Assembly: GCF_000949425.1 (NCBI RefSeq)
Contig: NZ_CP010976.1
Coordinates: forward strand, 1,054,001-1,118,000
Direction of reading: 5' to 3'
DNA from: Paenibacillus sp. IHBB 10380
Lineage (GTDB): Bacteria > Bacillota > Bacilli > Paenibacillales > Paenibacillaceae
Length of the DNA stretch: 64,000 nt
Each line of letters starts with the position of its first letter. Position 1 is the stretch's first letter. Below the pieces are notes generated by a model that saw only the letters and a list, made by a program, of their open reading frames with translations, did not search any database and was not told the DNA's origin. The position numbers and the translations under genes are program-made. Below, piece after piece: positions 35,346-44,298 of this stretch.

Positions 35346-36416
35346 TTAAGTGAAATAATCAATTTTAGCTTCAGGAAAATGTTCAAAAATCCGCTCTGTG
35401 ATAAATTCACGCAGGGCGGTTTGTTGTTCTGCGGGATATACATATTTGTATTGTCCCCAGCGCCCCCATTTCATGGTTCGTTTAGCGATGTCCATCTCCA
35501 GCTTGGATTTGGGATAGCGCTGCTCAATAAGCGTTTTAGCTGTTTTTGTAAAACGGTGTTGAATTAATTCAAAAGTTAGTTCATCAGTTGCATCTTTAGG
35601 TAAAGTATCAGCGAGGCGTTGCAATAGATCTGCATATCCTTCTTGCCAGCCCTCATACCAGATAATAGGTGCAATAATGAAACCAAGAGGATAGCCTGCA
35701 TGTGCTATTTTTCCAGCAGCTTCAATTCTTTCAGCGAAATGTGAAGTGGCAGGTTCGAATTGGCGAATCACATAATCAGAGTTAATGCTGAAACGAATCC
35801 TTGTATGACCATTGTGTTCAAGATACAGGAGGGGATCAACATGATGAAATTTAGTGACGAAGCGCAGACGCCCCAATTCTTCTTTTGCCATAAAAGTAAT
35901 AAGTTCAGCTAATGATCCTGTAATGTGTTCAAGTCCAACAGGGTCTGAGGTACAGGCTGCTTCAAAGCGAGTAATCTCAGGTGCTCTTTCATCAATATAT
36001 TGTTTAGCGGCTTGTACAACGTCACCTGTATTAACATATATACGAATGTAAGGCTTAGCACCCAGTGTAGTCTGTAAGTAGCAATAATGGCAGTGTCCCA
36101 TGCAACCTGTAGAGATAGGAATGGCATATTCGGCTGAGGGTTTTGATTGATCAAATTTGAGTGTTTTACGCACACCTACAACGAGGGTTCTTTTAGCATT
36201 TTTGTACTTTTCTTGATCGGTTTCACCCGGTAAATTAGTAATACGATTATGGGAAGAGGTCATACGATAAGGAATATCTCTTTCCTTTACCCACGCCATA
36301 ATGGATACCCCTTTAGGATAATCAAGTGCACCTGGCTCAAAATATACGAGGTCTGGGAGGAATGGCTTGGTTGCTTTGAGTTGTTTCAGTGGTCGTATTC
36401 GTGTTTCAGTAGTCAT
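35346..36416 (-). CDS. splB: Spore photoproduct lyase (radical SAM)
   Basis: The 356-residue radical SAM enzyme repairs the thymine dimer (spore photoproduct) formed by UV in dormant spores. Cluster motif: C105-x3-C109-x2-C112 in GCMGHCHYCYLQT. The H-atom donor Cys is likely Cys155 in FEAACTSDPVG. Length is as in Bacillus SplB. GGGGGGCGCG precedes the reverse-strand ATG. It is convergent with ccdA and divergent from mntR. No splA gene is present. Forespore sigma-G control is expected, but I could not identify its promoter with confidence. Confidence 0.95.
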   Translation of the reverse strand: MTTETRIRPLKQLKATKPFLPDLVYFEPGALDYPKGVSIMAWVKERDIPYRMTSSHNRITNLPGETDQEKYKNAKRTLVVGVRKTLKFDQSKPSAEYAIPISTGCMGHCHYCYLQTTLGAKPYIRIYVNTGDVVQAAKQYIDERAPEITRFEAACTSDPVGLEHITGSLAELITFMAKEELGRLRFVTKFHHVDPLLYLEHNGHTRIRFSINSDYVIRQFEPATSHFAERIEAAGKIAHAGYPLGFIIAPIIWYEGWQEGYADLLQRLADTLPKDATDELTFELIQHRFTKTAKTLIEQRYPKSKLEMDIAKRTMKWGRWGQYKYVYPAEQQTALREFITERIFEHFPEAKIDYFT

Positions 36417-36607
36417 AACAGCGCGCCCCCCTGATTCGGTATAAGGCTATTCTGCATAAAAATTTACGAGTACACTCGTGGCAAAAATGGTCAATTTCAA
36501 AAGCCTATATCCTATAGGGCTTGCAAAGAGACTTCACAAACATGTATCATTAACAGAAGGTTATAAATGGTTGAGATTCGTGTTATCAAGAGAAATGAGG
36601 GAAGAAG

Positions 36608-37033
36608 ATGCCAACGCCTAGTATGGAGGATTATTTAGAGCGCATCTACAAATTGATCGATGAGAAAGGTTATGCACGTGTCTCTGATATTGCCGAAGGC
36701 TTAGAGGTTCATCCGTCATCCGTTACTAAAATGATCCAGAAATTGGACAAGGATGAATATCTTATTTATGAGAAATACCGTGGATTGATTCTAACTGCTA
36801 AAGGAAAAAAAATCGGCAAACGACTTGTAGATCGCCATCAACTACTGGAGCAATTTCTGACAATAATCGGTGTTCAGGAAGAAAATATTTATGCAGATGT
36901 TGAAGGTATAGAGCATCATCTGAGCTGGGATTCCATTACACAAATTGAGATGCTTATAGAATATTTCAAGAGGGATGAACAGCGTGTTCAAGAATTACGA
37001 GATGTACACAATGAACTCGTTCGTGATTCGTAA
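36608..37033 (+). CDS. mntR: Manganese-responsive regulator MntR (DtxR family)
   Basis: The 141-residue protein is nearly word-for-word like Bacillus Mnt[38 protein letters not shown] (recognition helix) and [12 protein letters not shown]. The Mn ligands Asp8, Glu11, the later His in VDRHQ and the EGIEHH cluster are in place. With Mn(II) bound it represses Mn uptake genes. The start follows GAGGGAAGAAG. It is a single-gene unit closed by a terminator; no transporter gene is adjacent. Confidence 0.95.
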   Translation: MPTPSMEDYLERIYKLIDEKGYARVSDIAEGLEVHPSSVTKMIQKLDKDEYLIYEKYRGLILTAKGKKIGKRLVDRHQLLEQFLTIIGVQEENIYADVEGIEHHLSWDSITQIEMLIEYFKRDEQRVQELRDVHNELVRDS

Positions 37034-37035
37034 GT

Positions 37036-37076
37036 AAGGCATCTGTCCCCATTCCAAGAGACAGGTGCCTTTTTCA
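37036..37076 (+). terminator. Terminator after mntR
   Basis: AAGGCATCTGTC and GACAGGTGCCTT form the stem (one G-U), followed by TTTTTC. Confidence 0.88.
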
Positions 37077-37115
37077 GTTGTAACTTAGGAAATCTAAAAT
37101 CTCGGAGGTAACAAA

Positions 37116-38702
37116 ATGAAGTTTAATAGATGGGTCATTCTAGCTCTAGTATTCTTAGTAGTGTTCCCAATAACGAATCGTTCGTCGCAGGCACAGTCAG
37201 CCAAGCCCATTAGCATCATTCTAGACGGAGCTCAGCTAGCAAGCGATGCTCCACCTTATATTGTTCCCAAGGCTAATGTAACGATGGTACCGCTACGTGT
37301 CATCAGCGAAGGGCTGGGAGCATCTGTTGGTTGGTCGCAAATCACGAAGACGGTTACTGTAGACAATATGGATGCTTCTATTAAGTTAACAAGTGGGAAG
37401 ACGACAGGGCTTGTGAATGGAGCGTCAGTGCCATTAGATGCTTCTGTACAGATCAGACAAGGGCGTGTCATGGTTCCTCTTCGCTTCATTGGTGAATCTC
37501 TTGGATTACAGGTAGTGTGGAATCAGACCGCGCAAAGTGTAACGTTGATCAGTGGAGCATTACCTGATGATGGTGGAACGGATAATAACAATGGCGGTAA
37601 CGTAGATACTAGTTCTCTTCGGGGAGTGTGGATCTCGAGTGTATTCAACCTTGACTGGCCTTCTTCTACTTCTTATGGAAAAATAGATCAACAAAAGCAA
37701 GATTTCAGCAATTTATTAGATAGTTTACAAGCTATCGGATTAAATGCGGTCTTCGTACAGGTTCGTCCATCAGGAGATGCCTTATATCCATCTTCGTTGG
37801 TACCTTGGTCCAAGACGTTAACAGGGATACAGGGAAAAGATCCTGGTTACGACCCTCTTCAATATATGATTGATGAGGCGCATAGTAGAGGCATGCAATT
37901 CCATGCATGGTTTAATCCATTCCGGGCTAACACAGATACGTCTACAGCTAAGCTTGCTAGCAATCATGTGGCGATAACAAACCCAGAATGGATTGTGAAT
38001 ACAAAGAGTCAACTCATTATAAATCCAGGAATACCTGAGGCTCGCAGCCATGTTATCGATGTCATTATGGAAGTCGTGAATAATTACGATGTTGATGGCG
38101 TACATTTGGACGATTATTTCTATCCAACAGGTGTGACTTTTAATGATACTAGCACTTATACAAATTATAATTCTAAAAATATTGCCAAAAAAGAAGACTG
38201 GCGCCGGGATAACGTGAATCAATTTATTCAGCAGCTAGATCAATCCATTCATGCGGTGAAGCCTTCGGTTTCTTTCGGGGTCAGCCCATTCGGTGTATGG
38301 CGTAATAAATCATCTGACATTACGGGATCAGATAGTAAAGCGGGAATCACTGCTTATGACGATTATTATGCCGATGTTAGAGCTTGGATTCAGAACGGTT
38401 GGGTTGATTATGTATCCCCACAAATTTATTGGAGTCTTTCGAACAAAAATGTACAGTATGATACTCTAGTTAAATGGTGGTCTACTGAGGTTAAAGGCAC
38501 TGATGTTAAGTTATATATTGGTCATGCACCTTATAAATTAGGGACACCTGAAATAGGCTGGCAAAGTGCTGATGAGATCATTAATCAATTGAAGTACAAT
38601 GAGAATGATGCCAATGTGGAAGGTAGTATCTTTTTTAGTGCCAAGAATATTTTAAAAAATCCACTAGGACTGATTCCAGTACTGTCGGATTACTATAAGT
38701 AG
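37116..38702 (+). CDS. Secreted DUF187 (GHL10) glycoside hydrolase-like protein with copper amine oxidase N domain
   Basis: The 528-residue exported protein has a signal peptide (MKFNRWVILALVFLVVFPIT...). A copper amine oxidase N-like domain follows (about 30-147; VTMVPLRVISEGLGASVGW and VMVPLRFIGESLGLQVVW are its duplicated halves), then a short Asn/Gly linker. The DUF187/GHL10 TIM barrel (about 165-520) begins with RGVWISSVFNLDWPS and has HAWFNPF, VDGVHLDDYFYP (candidate catalytic acids) and VSPQIYWS. Bacterial members are putative wall- or polysaccharide-active hydrolases. GGAGGTAAC precedes the ATG. Substrate not known. Confidence 0.9.
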   Translation: MKFNRWVILALVFLVVFPITNRSSQAQSAKPISIILDGAQLASDAPPYIVPKANVTMVPLRVISEGLGASVGWSQITKTVTVDNMDASIKLTSGKTTGLVNGASVPLDASVQIRQGRVMVPLRFIGESLGLQVVWNQTAQSVTLISGALPDDGGTDNNNGGNVDTSSLRGVWISSVFNLDWPSSTSYGKIDQQKQDFSNLLDSLQAIGLNAVFVQVRPSGDALYPSSLVPWSKTLTGIQGKDPGYDPLQYMIDEAHSRGMQFHAWFNPFRANTDTSTAKLASNHVAITNPEWIVNTKSQLIINPGIPEARSHVIDVIMEVVNNYDVDGVHLDDYFYPTGVTFNDTSTYTNYNSKNIAKKEDWRRDNVNQFIQQLDQSIHAVKPSVSFGVSPFGVWRNKSSDITGSDSKAGITAYDDYYADVRAWIQNGWVDYVSPQIYWSLSNKNVQYDTLVKWWSTEVKGTDVKLYIGHAPYKLGTPEIGWQSADEIINQLKYNENDANVEGSIFFSAKNILKNPLGLIPVLSDYYK

Positions 38703-38795
38703 TATAAGCCTATAAATCAATTATAGTCATAATGTTTCCCCCCGCTCTCATACATACATAACACGATGTGTGAATGGCGGGGGGTTGTCTTATTT

Positions 38796-39716
38796 ATGCT
38801 TATTAATGGCGTATTTGAAGGTGGAGGCGTGAAAGGCATTTCTCTTGCGGGTGCCGTTAGATCAGCGGAGCAGGCAAGGATGTCTTTCCATCGCGTAGCT
38901 GGAACGTCCTCAGGCGCGATTGTAGCCTCTTTATTAGCTGCAGGGTATTCCGCAACGGAGATGAGTGATATCGTCCAGCAGATGCCATTTGCATCTTTTC
39001 TCAAAAGATCACCTATTTTTAATGCGAAGCTAGTAGGACCTGCCGTACGTGTTTTAATTAAAAAAGGGTTGTATTCAGGAGATGCGCTGGAACAATGGAT
39101 TCGTGACATCTTATTGGCTAAGGGAGTTAAAACATTCTCTGATCTGCCGAAAGGGAAATTGCTTATTATTGCTTCAGACATTACGAACGGAAAAATATTA
39201 ATTCTGCCCGATGGTCTCTCTAAATTAGGAATAGATCCTGCTAAGTTTGAGGTCGCTAAAGCTGTTAGGATGAGCACGAGTATCCCGTATTTTTTTGATC
39301 CTGTGATGTTAAGGTTGAGTGGGGATGCATCGAGAGGGAAATCTTTCACAGAGCAATTCGTATATATCGTGGATGGTGCGTTGCTGAGTAACTTTCCACT
39401 ATGGTTGTTTGATGAACCAGCTTTAAATAGCCTGGGATTGCCTATTCCAACCATTGGTTTCCAAATGGTGGGGAAGCAAGAAGGGAAGCCGCATCGTATT
39501 CGGGGGCCCTTTAGTATGCTTCAGGCTATGTTTGAGACGATGCTGTCTGCTCATGATGAAAGATACATCGAGCAAGATAAAATCTATCGTACGGTTAAGA
39601 TTCCTACACTAGGGGTTAGTAACACAAATTTTCATATTTCGGCAGAAGAAAGTATGAAGTTATATGAATCAGGACTTGAAGCAGGAAATAAGTTTTTTGG
39701 TACATGGAAGCCCTGA
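38796..39716 (+). CDS. Patatin-like phospholipase
   Basis: The 306-residue patatin-family protein has the oxyanion loop GGGVKG (9-14), nucleophile elbow G36-T-S38-S-G40 and the catalytic D193-G-A195, completing the Ser-Asp dyad. No signal peptide is seen, so it probably acts on lipids from the cytosolic side. The ATG at 38796 is chosen because EGGGVKG then lies at the usual distance from the N terminus and a G-rich stretch precedes it; an ATG at 38766 is possible. It is monocistronic and convergent with the next gene pair. Confidence 0.9.
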   Translation: MLINGVFEGGGVKGISLAGAVRSAEQARMSFHRVAGTSSGAIVASLLAAGYSATEMSDIVQQMPFASFLKRSPIFNAKLVGPAVRVLIKKGLYSGDALEQWIRDILLAKGVKTFSDLPKGKLLIIASDITNGKILILPDGLSKLGIDPAKFEVAKAVRMSTSIPYFFDPVMLRLSGDASRGKSFTEQFVYIVDGALLSNFPLWLFDEPALNSLGLPIPTIGFQMVGKQEGKPHRIRGPFSMLQAMFETMLSAHDERYIEQDKIYRTVKIPTLGVSNTNFHISAEESMKLYESGLEAGNKFFGTWKP

Positions 39717-39749
39717 AGGAACATCTTATCTGAATCAAAGTATAATAAT

Positions 39750-39793
39750 AAGGCCGCTGCTATCATCACAATCGCGATGATAGTAGCGGCCTT
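39750..39793. terminator. Bidirectional terminator
   Basis: AAGGCCGCTGCTATCATC and its complement (one mismatch) form an 18-bp stem between the convergent patatin and reverse-strand genes, with TTTG on the right and TTATTAT on the reverse strand. Confidence 0.87.
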
Positions 39794-39802
39794 TGTCAAC
39801 TC

Positions 39803-40117
39803 TTAATGATATTTAGGTGTTTGATCGTCATTTTTGCCTTTTTGGCCTTCGATCACTTGGAAAGGATAATTTTTATGTTTCTTACCTACTGATCCTGAAT
39901 TGCTTTTCCGAGCTGTTGAGGCCATTTTTTCCATCGTTTTTTTAGAGGGTTTAACTTTGGGCCTGCTCTGTCTTGTTTGTTGTTTCGGCAGATACTTATT
40001 CAGCAGGAATAGTACACCGATAACGAGTACAGGGATCAATAGTTTACTGGAACTAATAAACGCTCCAATCACGGCTAAAGAAATAGCTGTCCAAAAAATG
40101 ATAAAGTGTCTTGTCAT
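39803..40117 (-). CDS. Small membrane protein of unknown function
   Basis: The 104-residue protein has two hydrophobic helices in residues about 5-45 (IIFWTAISLAVIGAF and LIPVLVIGVLFLL) and a long, strongly basic hydrophilic tail. It starts 7 bp after the yqhQ stop and is almost certainly co-translated with it. It may assist YqhQ in the membrane, but this is only inferred from position. Confidence 0.75.
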   Translation of the reverse strand: MTRHFIIFWTAISLAVIGAFISSSKLLIPVLVIGVLFLLNKYLPKQQTRQSRPKVKPSKKTMEKMASTARKSNSGSVGKKHKNYPFQVIEGQKGKNDDQTPKYH

Positions 40118-40124
40118 CTTATCC

Positions 40125-41117
40125 TCATCCTTTCACGGTGTCTAAAACTCCGTTTCTGAGGGGCTCATTAACCTCTGCGTTGCCTAGCTGCTCATCCAAT
40201 TCAAGCATCCGATTAAAAGAAGCGATGGAAACTTCTACTTGGGCATCCAAAGGTTCCTTCGTTGTAAGAAGTTGAAGCCAAAGACCTGGATAACCAAGAT
40301 AACGAAGGACAGGCACTTCTCTAAGTGAATTCGTAAGTTTCAAGAATTCAAATGATACGGCAATGACAACAGGGAGAAGGATGACCCGCTGCAGTACTCT
40401 CTCCAGCATATTATCCCAAGGAACGACCGAATATATGACAACTCCTAGAATAATCGTTAGCATCATGAAGCTACTTCCGCAGCGATAATGAAGACGAGTA
40501 TGTTTCTGCACGTTGGCAACCGTTAATTCTTCGCCTGCTTCATACGTACTGATAACCTTATGCTCTGCTCCATGATATTGGAACAAGCGTTTAACTACGG
40601 GAGTTAATGTGATAGCCCATAGATAGACCAGCAATAGAATAAGCTTGATAACACCTTCAATTAAATTATGAACAATATAATTTTCAAACATTTTCCCGAA
40701 CAGAAAGCTCTCAACAAATACGGGAACTAAAGTAAATATGAGTTTACCAATGATAAAAGAAAGAATACCAACGGCTGCAACACCTAGCATCATGGTCAAG
40801 CTCATGCCAGATTCTTCTTTTTTCTTTTGTTTAGCGCGCTCTTCGGGTTCTATCTCGTCATCGGCGTAAGCGTCAGCTGAATAGTTTAGATGCTTAGAAC
40901 CTTTGGCACTGGAATCTATAATACCTACAATGCCGCGAATGAATGGGATTTTACGAATTTTTTGAAGCCATGATTTATCTTGACGCGGTACCTCCAGAAA
41001 TGTAATCTCTTGATTTTTACGCCGTACAGCCGTTACGTTAATATGCTTCCCGCCAAACATAACGCCTTCAATGACGGCTTGGCCTCCGTAACTGACAGGT
41101 TTAGACTCTTGAGGCAA
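40125..41117 (-). CDS. yqhQ: DUF1385 membrane protein YqhQ
   Basis: The 330-residue protein carries the DUF1385 signatures YGGQAVIEGVMF near the N terminus, FQYHGAEHKVISTYEAGEEL (about 190-210) and RLHYRCGSSFM. There are four or five membrane helices between about 105 and 265. The biochemical function is unknown. The TTG at 41117 is supported by GGATGGTG 8 nt upstream. It keeps its Bacillus position beside yqhR and aroQ, but is transcribed away from them. Confidence 0.9.
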   Translation of the reverse strand: MPQESKPVSYGGQAVIEGVMFGGKHINVTAVRRKNQEITFLEVPRQDKSWLQKIRKIPFIRGIVGIIDSSAKGSKHLNYSADAYADDEIEPEERAKQKKKEESGMSLTMMLGVAAVGILSFIIGKLIFTLVPVFVESFLFGKMFENYIVHNLIEGVIKLILLLVYLWAITLTPVVKRLFQYHGAEHKVISTYEAGEELTVANVQKHTRLHYRCGSSFMMLTIILGVVIYSVVPWDNMLERVLQRVILLPVVIAVSFEFLKLTNSLREVPVLRYLGYPGLWLQLLTTKEPLDAQVEVSIASFNRMLELDEQLGNAEVNEPLRNGVLDTVKG

Positions 41118-41308
41118 CGTTATTCACCATCCCTAAGTTTATTTTATTCTATTGTAGCGAATTTTCACTACAATATCTAGTTTCCATGGCGTGTAGGCTA
41201 AATAACGATATTCCTTATTTATGGGGACTGACTCTTCCAATAATTGAACATACTACGAAAGATGAAAAAGTGGAAATCTATCCATTAAATAAGGGGTGTC
41301 GTAAATTC

Positions 41309-41800
41309 ATGAAGCAACAACAACAGCATCACTATCGTACGAATGCTTTTACATTTGCACTTGAATTAGGTTTTTTTGCAGGTATCATATGGGGGGCTGT
41401 TCATTGGTTGTGTTATTCACTTAAATTCACGATGATTATACCGGCATTTCTAGCGGAACCATTCTTCAAGCATGCTTTCTTGAGAACAGGACCGGGGCAT
41501 TTAATAGGTTGGTTATTCTTCATACTCCTGTCCATCATCGTGTCTCTGATTTATGTACTTATTTTTCGGAAGAGGAAAGGAGCTTGGCCTGGGATAACCT
41601 ATGGGGTATTTTGGTGGATCATTCTTTTTGTCATGGTAGGTCCATTTATCGATATGGTGAAGCCAATCACTGTTCAGACAATAGATACTATTATTACTGA
41701 ATTTTGTTTATTTATGTTATGGGGACTGTTCATTGGATATACCATAGCTATGGAATTCACCGATGAAAGAATGCGTGAACCTAAGAAAGTGGGCAATTGA
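41309..41800 (+). CDS. yqhR: YqhR-type membrane protein
   Basis: The 163-residue membrane protein has four hydrophobic segments (LELGFFAGIIWGAVHW, WLFFILLSIIVSLIYVLIF, GVFWWIILFVMVGPF and FCLFMLWGLFIGYTI). This topology and its place between yqhQ and aroQ match Bacillus YqhR, of unknown role. The ATG at 41309 has AGGGGTG about 10 nt upstream; an upstream extension to 41186 reads unlike a protein and is rejected. Confidence 0.8.
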   Translation: MKQQQQHHYRTNAFTFALELGFFAGIIWGAVHWLCYSLKFTMIIPAFLAEPFFKHAFLRTGPGHLIGWLFFILLSIIVSLIYVLIFRKRKGAWPGITYGVFWWIILFVMVGPFIDMVKPITVQTIDTIITEFCLFMLWGLFIGYTIAMEFTDERMREPKKVGN

Positions 41801-41882
41801 CTGAGGACGGGACTTCTCAAGAATACATCCCCTATGGTAAAATAGCAGATGGTTATTTGATAATAAGGGTGGGAATACGATA

Positions 41883-42329
41883 GTGAGAACCATATGGGTG
41901 ATCAACGGACCGAATCTTAATCTATTGGGCATGCGAGAACCGGGAATCTACGGATCGGAAAGTCTACAAACGATTGAGACGAACCTTCAGGAGCAAGTTG
42001 AGAATTTGGAAGTGAAGATGACATTTTTTCAATCCAATCATGAAGGTGAAATCATTGACTGGATCCACGATGCGATAGGCAAAGCAGATGGAATTGTACT
42101 GAATCCAGGTGCGTTGACTCATTACAGTTATGCTGTGCGTGATGCAATAAGTTCTGTACGTATTCCTACTGTAGAGGTACACTTATCCAATATTCATTCT
42201 AGGGAGTCTTTTAGACATACGTCTGTGATCGCTCCAGTAGCCATCGGGCAAATTGCGGGATTTGGTGCAGTGAGCTATGAGCTTGGTCTGATCGCGCTGG
42301 TACGCCACTTGGAAACTGAGAGGCAGTAG
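41883..42329 (+). CDS. aroQ: Type II 3-dehydroquinate dehydratase
   Basis: The 148-residue enzyme dehydrates 3-dehydroquinate to 3-dehydroshikimate in the shikimate pathway. Signatures are [18 protein letters not shown] (with the flexible lid Arg and catalytic Tyr23), [25 protein letters not shown], and [11 protein letters not shown] with the catalytic His. The start is GTG at 41883, after a GGTGGG site. The same gene order is seen in Bacillus. Confidence 0.96.
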   Translation: MRTIWVINGPNLNLLGMREPGIYGSESLQTIETNLQEQVENLEVKMTFFQSNHEGEIIDWIHDAIGKADGIVLNPGALTHYSYAVRDAISSVRIPTVEVHLSNIHSRESFRHTSVIAPVAIGQIAGFGAVSYELGLIALVRHLETERQ

Positions 42330-42352
42330 TAAAGAAATTCCTTTAAATGCGT

Positions 42353-42412
42353 GTTTAAAAAGTCGGATTTGCCTCTTGGTATACTACGTGATCAAAAGAT
42401 GACTTTTTGAAC
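42353..42412. repeat. Inverted repeat between aroQ and the peptidase gene
   Basis: GTTTAAAAAGTC and GACTTTTTGAAC (11 of 12 paired) enclose 36 nt. No run of T follows directly, so it is not a typical terminator. It may be a member of another short dispersed repeat family, but only one copy is seen here. Confidence 0.5.
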
Positions 42413-42446
42413 AACCTCTTTAAGATGTTGTAGACAAGGAGATAAC

Positions 42447-43529
42447 ATGATGGAGAACTTACGAGTACAGAAGTTACGTCAAGCGATGCAGGACAACAAT
42501 GTAGAAGCTATGTTTATTAAAAGTCCAATTAATCGTCGTTATTTAACGGGATTTACTGGATCAGCAGGGTATGTGCTTATTACACATCATGAAGCATACC
42601 TGCTTACCGATTTTCGTTATATGACTCAAGCTCCAGAACAAGCTGAAGGTTATACCGTCGTTGAACACGGACCTAAGGTGATGGAATCCATTAAGGAACT
42701 TCTGTCCGCCAATAAAATTGATCAGCTTGGATTTGAGCAGGATGATGTATCTTATAGTGAATATACTTCATTCTCAGCACAACTTCAGCCCGAAGTTACA
42801 TTGGTACCTGTAAGTGGTCTAGTCGAACAACTTCGGATGTTCAAAGATGCTGAGGAGCTACAGATTATGCAGCGTGCTGCCGATCTAGCGGATGCTACAT
42901 TCAGTCATATCCTAAATGTGGTGAAGCCGGGCATGACAGAACGCCAAGTGGATCTGGAAATGGAATTTTATATGCGTAGCCATGGAGCTACGGCATCTTC
43001 TTTTGATACCATTGTAGCTTCAGGTGAACGTTCTTCCATGCCACATGGCGTCGCAAGTGAACGTGTTATTGAAGGCAACGAATTCATTACGTTTGATTTT
43101 GGGGCACTTTTGGACGGTTATTGTTCAGATCTTACGCGTACGATTGCCTTAGGAAGTCCTAATCCACAATTGAAAGAAATTTATGATATTGTATTGGAAG
43201 CTCAGCTTCATACTTTGGCGCACATTAAGTCAGGTATGACGGGGCGTGAAGCAGATGCTTTGGCCCGCGATATTATTACGAAGTATGGATATGGCGAGCA
43301 ATTTGGACATAGCACAGGGCATGGCCTGGGAATGGAAGTACATGAATCACCTAGATTATCCAAATTGAGCGATGATATTTTGCAGCCGGGTATGGTAGTG
43401 ACAGTTGAGCCTGGAATTTACTTGCCAGGAATCGGTGGAGTTCGAATTGAGGATGATATCGTAATCACAGAGACGGGTATCGTCATCTTAACCAAATCCA
43501 GCAAAGAGTACACGGTATTAAAAGGTTAA
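42447..43529 (+). CDS. yqhT: M24 Xaa-Pro aminopeptidase-type metallopeptidase
   Basis: The 360-residue protein is a proline peptidase. An N-terminal creatinase-like domain covers about 1-130; a pita-bread catalytic domain follows with dimetal ligands in DFGALLDGYCSDLTRT (two Asp), HSTGHGLGMEVHE (His), VEPGIYLPG (Glu) and RIEDDIVIT (Glu). It cleaves an N-terminal residue before proline. It is cytosolic. The start is ATG 42447 after AAGGAG. It lies immediately upstream of efp, as in Bacillus. Confidence 0.94.
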   Translation: MMENLRVQKLRQAMQDNNVEAMFIKSPINRRYLTGFTGSAGYVLITHHEAYLLTDFRYMTQAPEQAEGYTVVEHGPKVMESIKELLSANKIDQLGFEQDDVSYSEYTSFSAQLQPEVTLVPVSGLVEQLRMFKDAEELQIMQRAADLADATFSHILNVVKPGMTERQVDLEMEFYMRSHGATASSFDTIVASGERSSMPHGVASERVIEGNEFITFDFGALLDGYCSDLTRTIALGSPNPQLKEIYDIVLEAQLHTLAHIKSGMTGREADALARDIITKYGYGEQFGHSTGHGLGMEVHESPRLSKLSDDILQPGMVVTVEPGIYLPGIGGVRIEDDIVITETGIVILTKSSKEYTVLKG

Positions 43530-43564
43530 AAATGCATTACATATTTTATTAGGAGGTTTTTTAT

Positions 43565-44122
43565 ATGATATCAGTAAACGATTTTAAAACAGGTCTAACA
43601 GTAGAAGTAGAGGGTGATATTTTCACTGTTATTGACTTTCAACACGTAAAACCAGGTAAAGGCGCAGCATTTGTTCGCTCCAAGTTGAAGAACTTGCGTA
43701 ACGGAAATACAGTTGAACGTACATTCCGTGCTGGTGAATCTATCGGACGTGCTCAAATTGAGAACCGTGCTGTTCAGTATCTATACGGAAGTGGTCAAGA
43801 ACATTCTTTCATGGATAATGAAACATATGACCAATTTAATTTGACGAGTGAGCAGTTGAAATGGGAATTGAATTTCCTTAAAGAGAACATGAACGTAAAC
43901 ATCATCAGCTACCAAGGTGAAATCCTAGGTATAAATCTACCGCATACGGTAGAACTGAAAGTTGTTGAGACTGAACCAAGTGTTAAAGGTAATACAGCTC
44001 AGGGTGCTACTAAGAGTGCTAAATTGGAAACGGGATTAAGTGTTCAAGTTCCTCTTTTCATAAATGAAGACGATGTCCTCATTATTGATACTCGTGAAGG
44101 AAAATACAGCTCCCGTGCTTAA
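43565..44122 (+). CDS. efp: Translation elongation factor P
   Basis: The 185-residue EF-P has its three OB-like domains and the conserved loop [12 protein letters not shown], whose tip lysine is the site modified in many bacteria. It relieves ribosome stalling at consecutive prolines. AGGAGG precedes the ATG. It forms a unit with the Xaa-Pro peptidase gene and is closed by a terminator, an interesting pairing of proline-related functions that is conserved in Firmicutes. Confidence 0.97.
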   Translation: MISVNDFKTGLTVEVEGDIFTVIDFQHVKPGKGAAFVRSKLKNLRNGNTVERTFRAGESIGRAQIENRAVQYLYGSGQEHSFMDNETYDQFNLTSEQLKWELNFLKENMNVNIISYQGEILGINLPHTVELKVVETEPSVKGNTAQGATKSAKLETGLSVQVPLFINEDDVLIIDTREGKYSSRA

Positions 44123-44151
44123 TTTATACCGAAATACTGGGAATTAGTTCT

Positions 44152-44192
44152 AAAAAAATCCTCCACCGCGCAATGCGGAGGGGGATTTTTTG
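44152..44192 (+). terminator. Terminator after efp
   Basis: AAATCCTCC-CCGC pairs with GCGG-GGGGGATTT around GCAAT, followed by T residues. Confidence 0.88.
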
Positions 44193-44212
44193 CTTCAGTT
44201 GACTAAAAAACA

Positions 44213-44240
44213 TTGACTAACTCAATCCCTTTCGTATTAT
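44213..44240 (+). promoter_or_regulatory. Putative sigma-A promoter of lysC
   Basis: TTGACT (44213-44218) and TATTAT (44235-44240) are 16 bp apart. Only about 55 bp separate it from the start codon, which leaves no room for a lysine riboswitch. Confidence 0.55.
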
Positions 44241-44298
44241 ACTGATTTAAAGCATAATAAAAAGATGAATGTTTAAACTGAGTGGGGAGTGAACAAAG

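Noticed and set aside
36417..36607. Sigma-G promoter for splB
   Set aside because: Some short matches to -10 and -35 elements occur, but spacing and conserved bases are not good enough to name one.
38717..39454. Reverse-strand frame of 245 codons over the patatin gene
   Set aside because: The forward strand has complete patatin motifs and the reverse frame has none that I recognise.
44193..44298. Possible lysine riboswitch before lysC
   Set aside because: The space between the promoter and the start codon is only about 55 bp and no terminator or five-way fold is visible. The hairpin at 44152-44192 belongs to efp.
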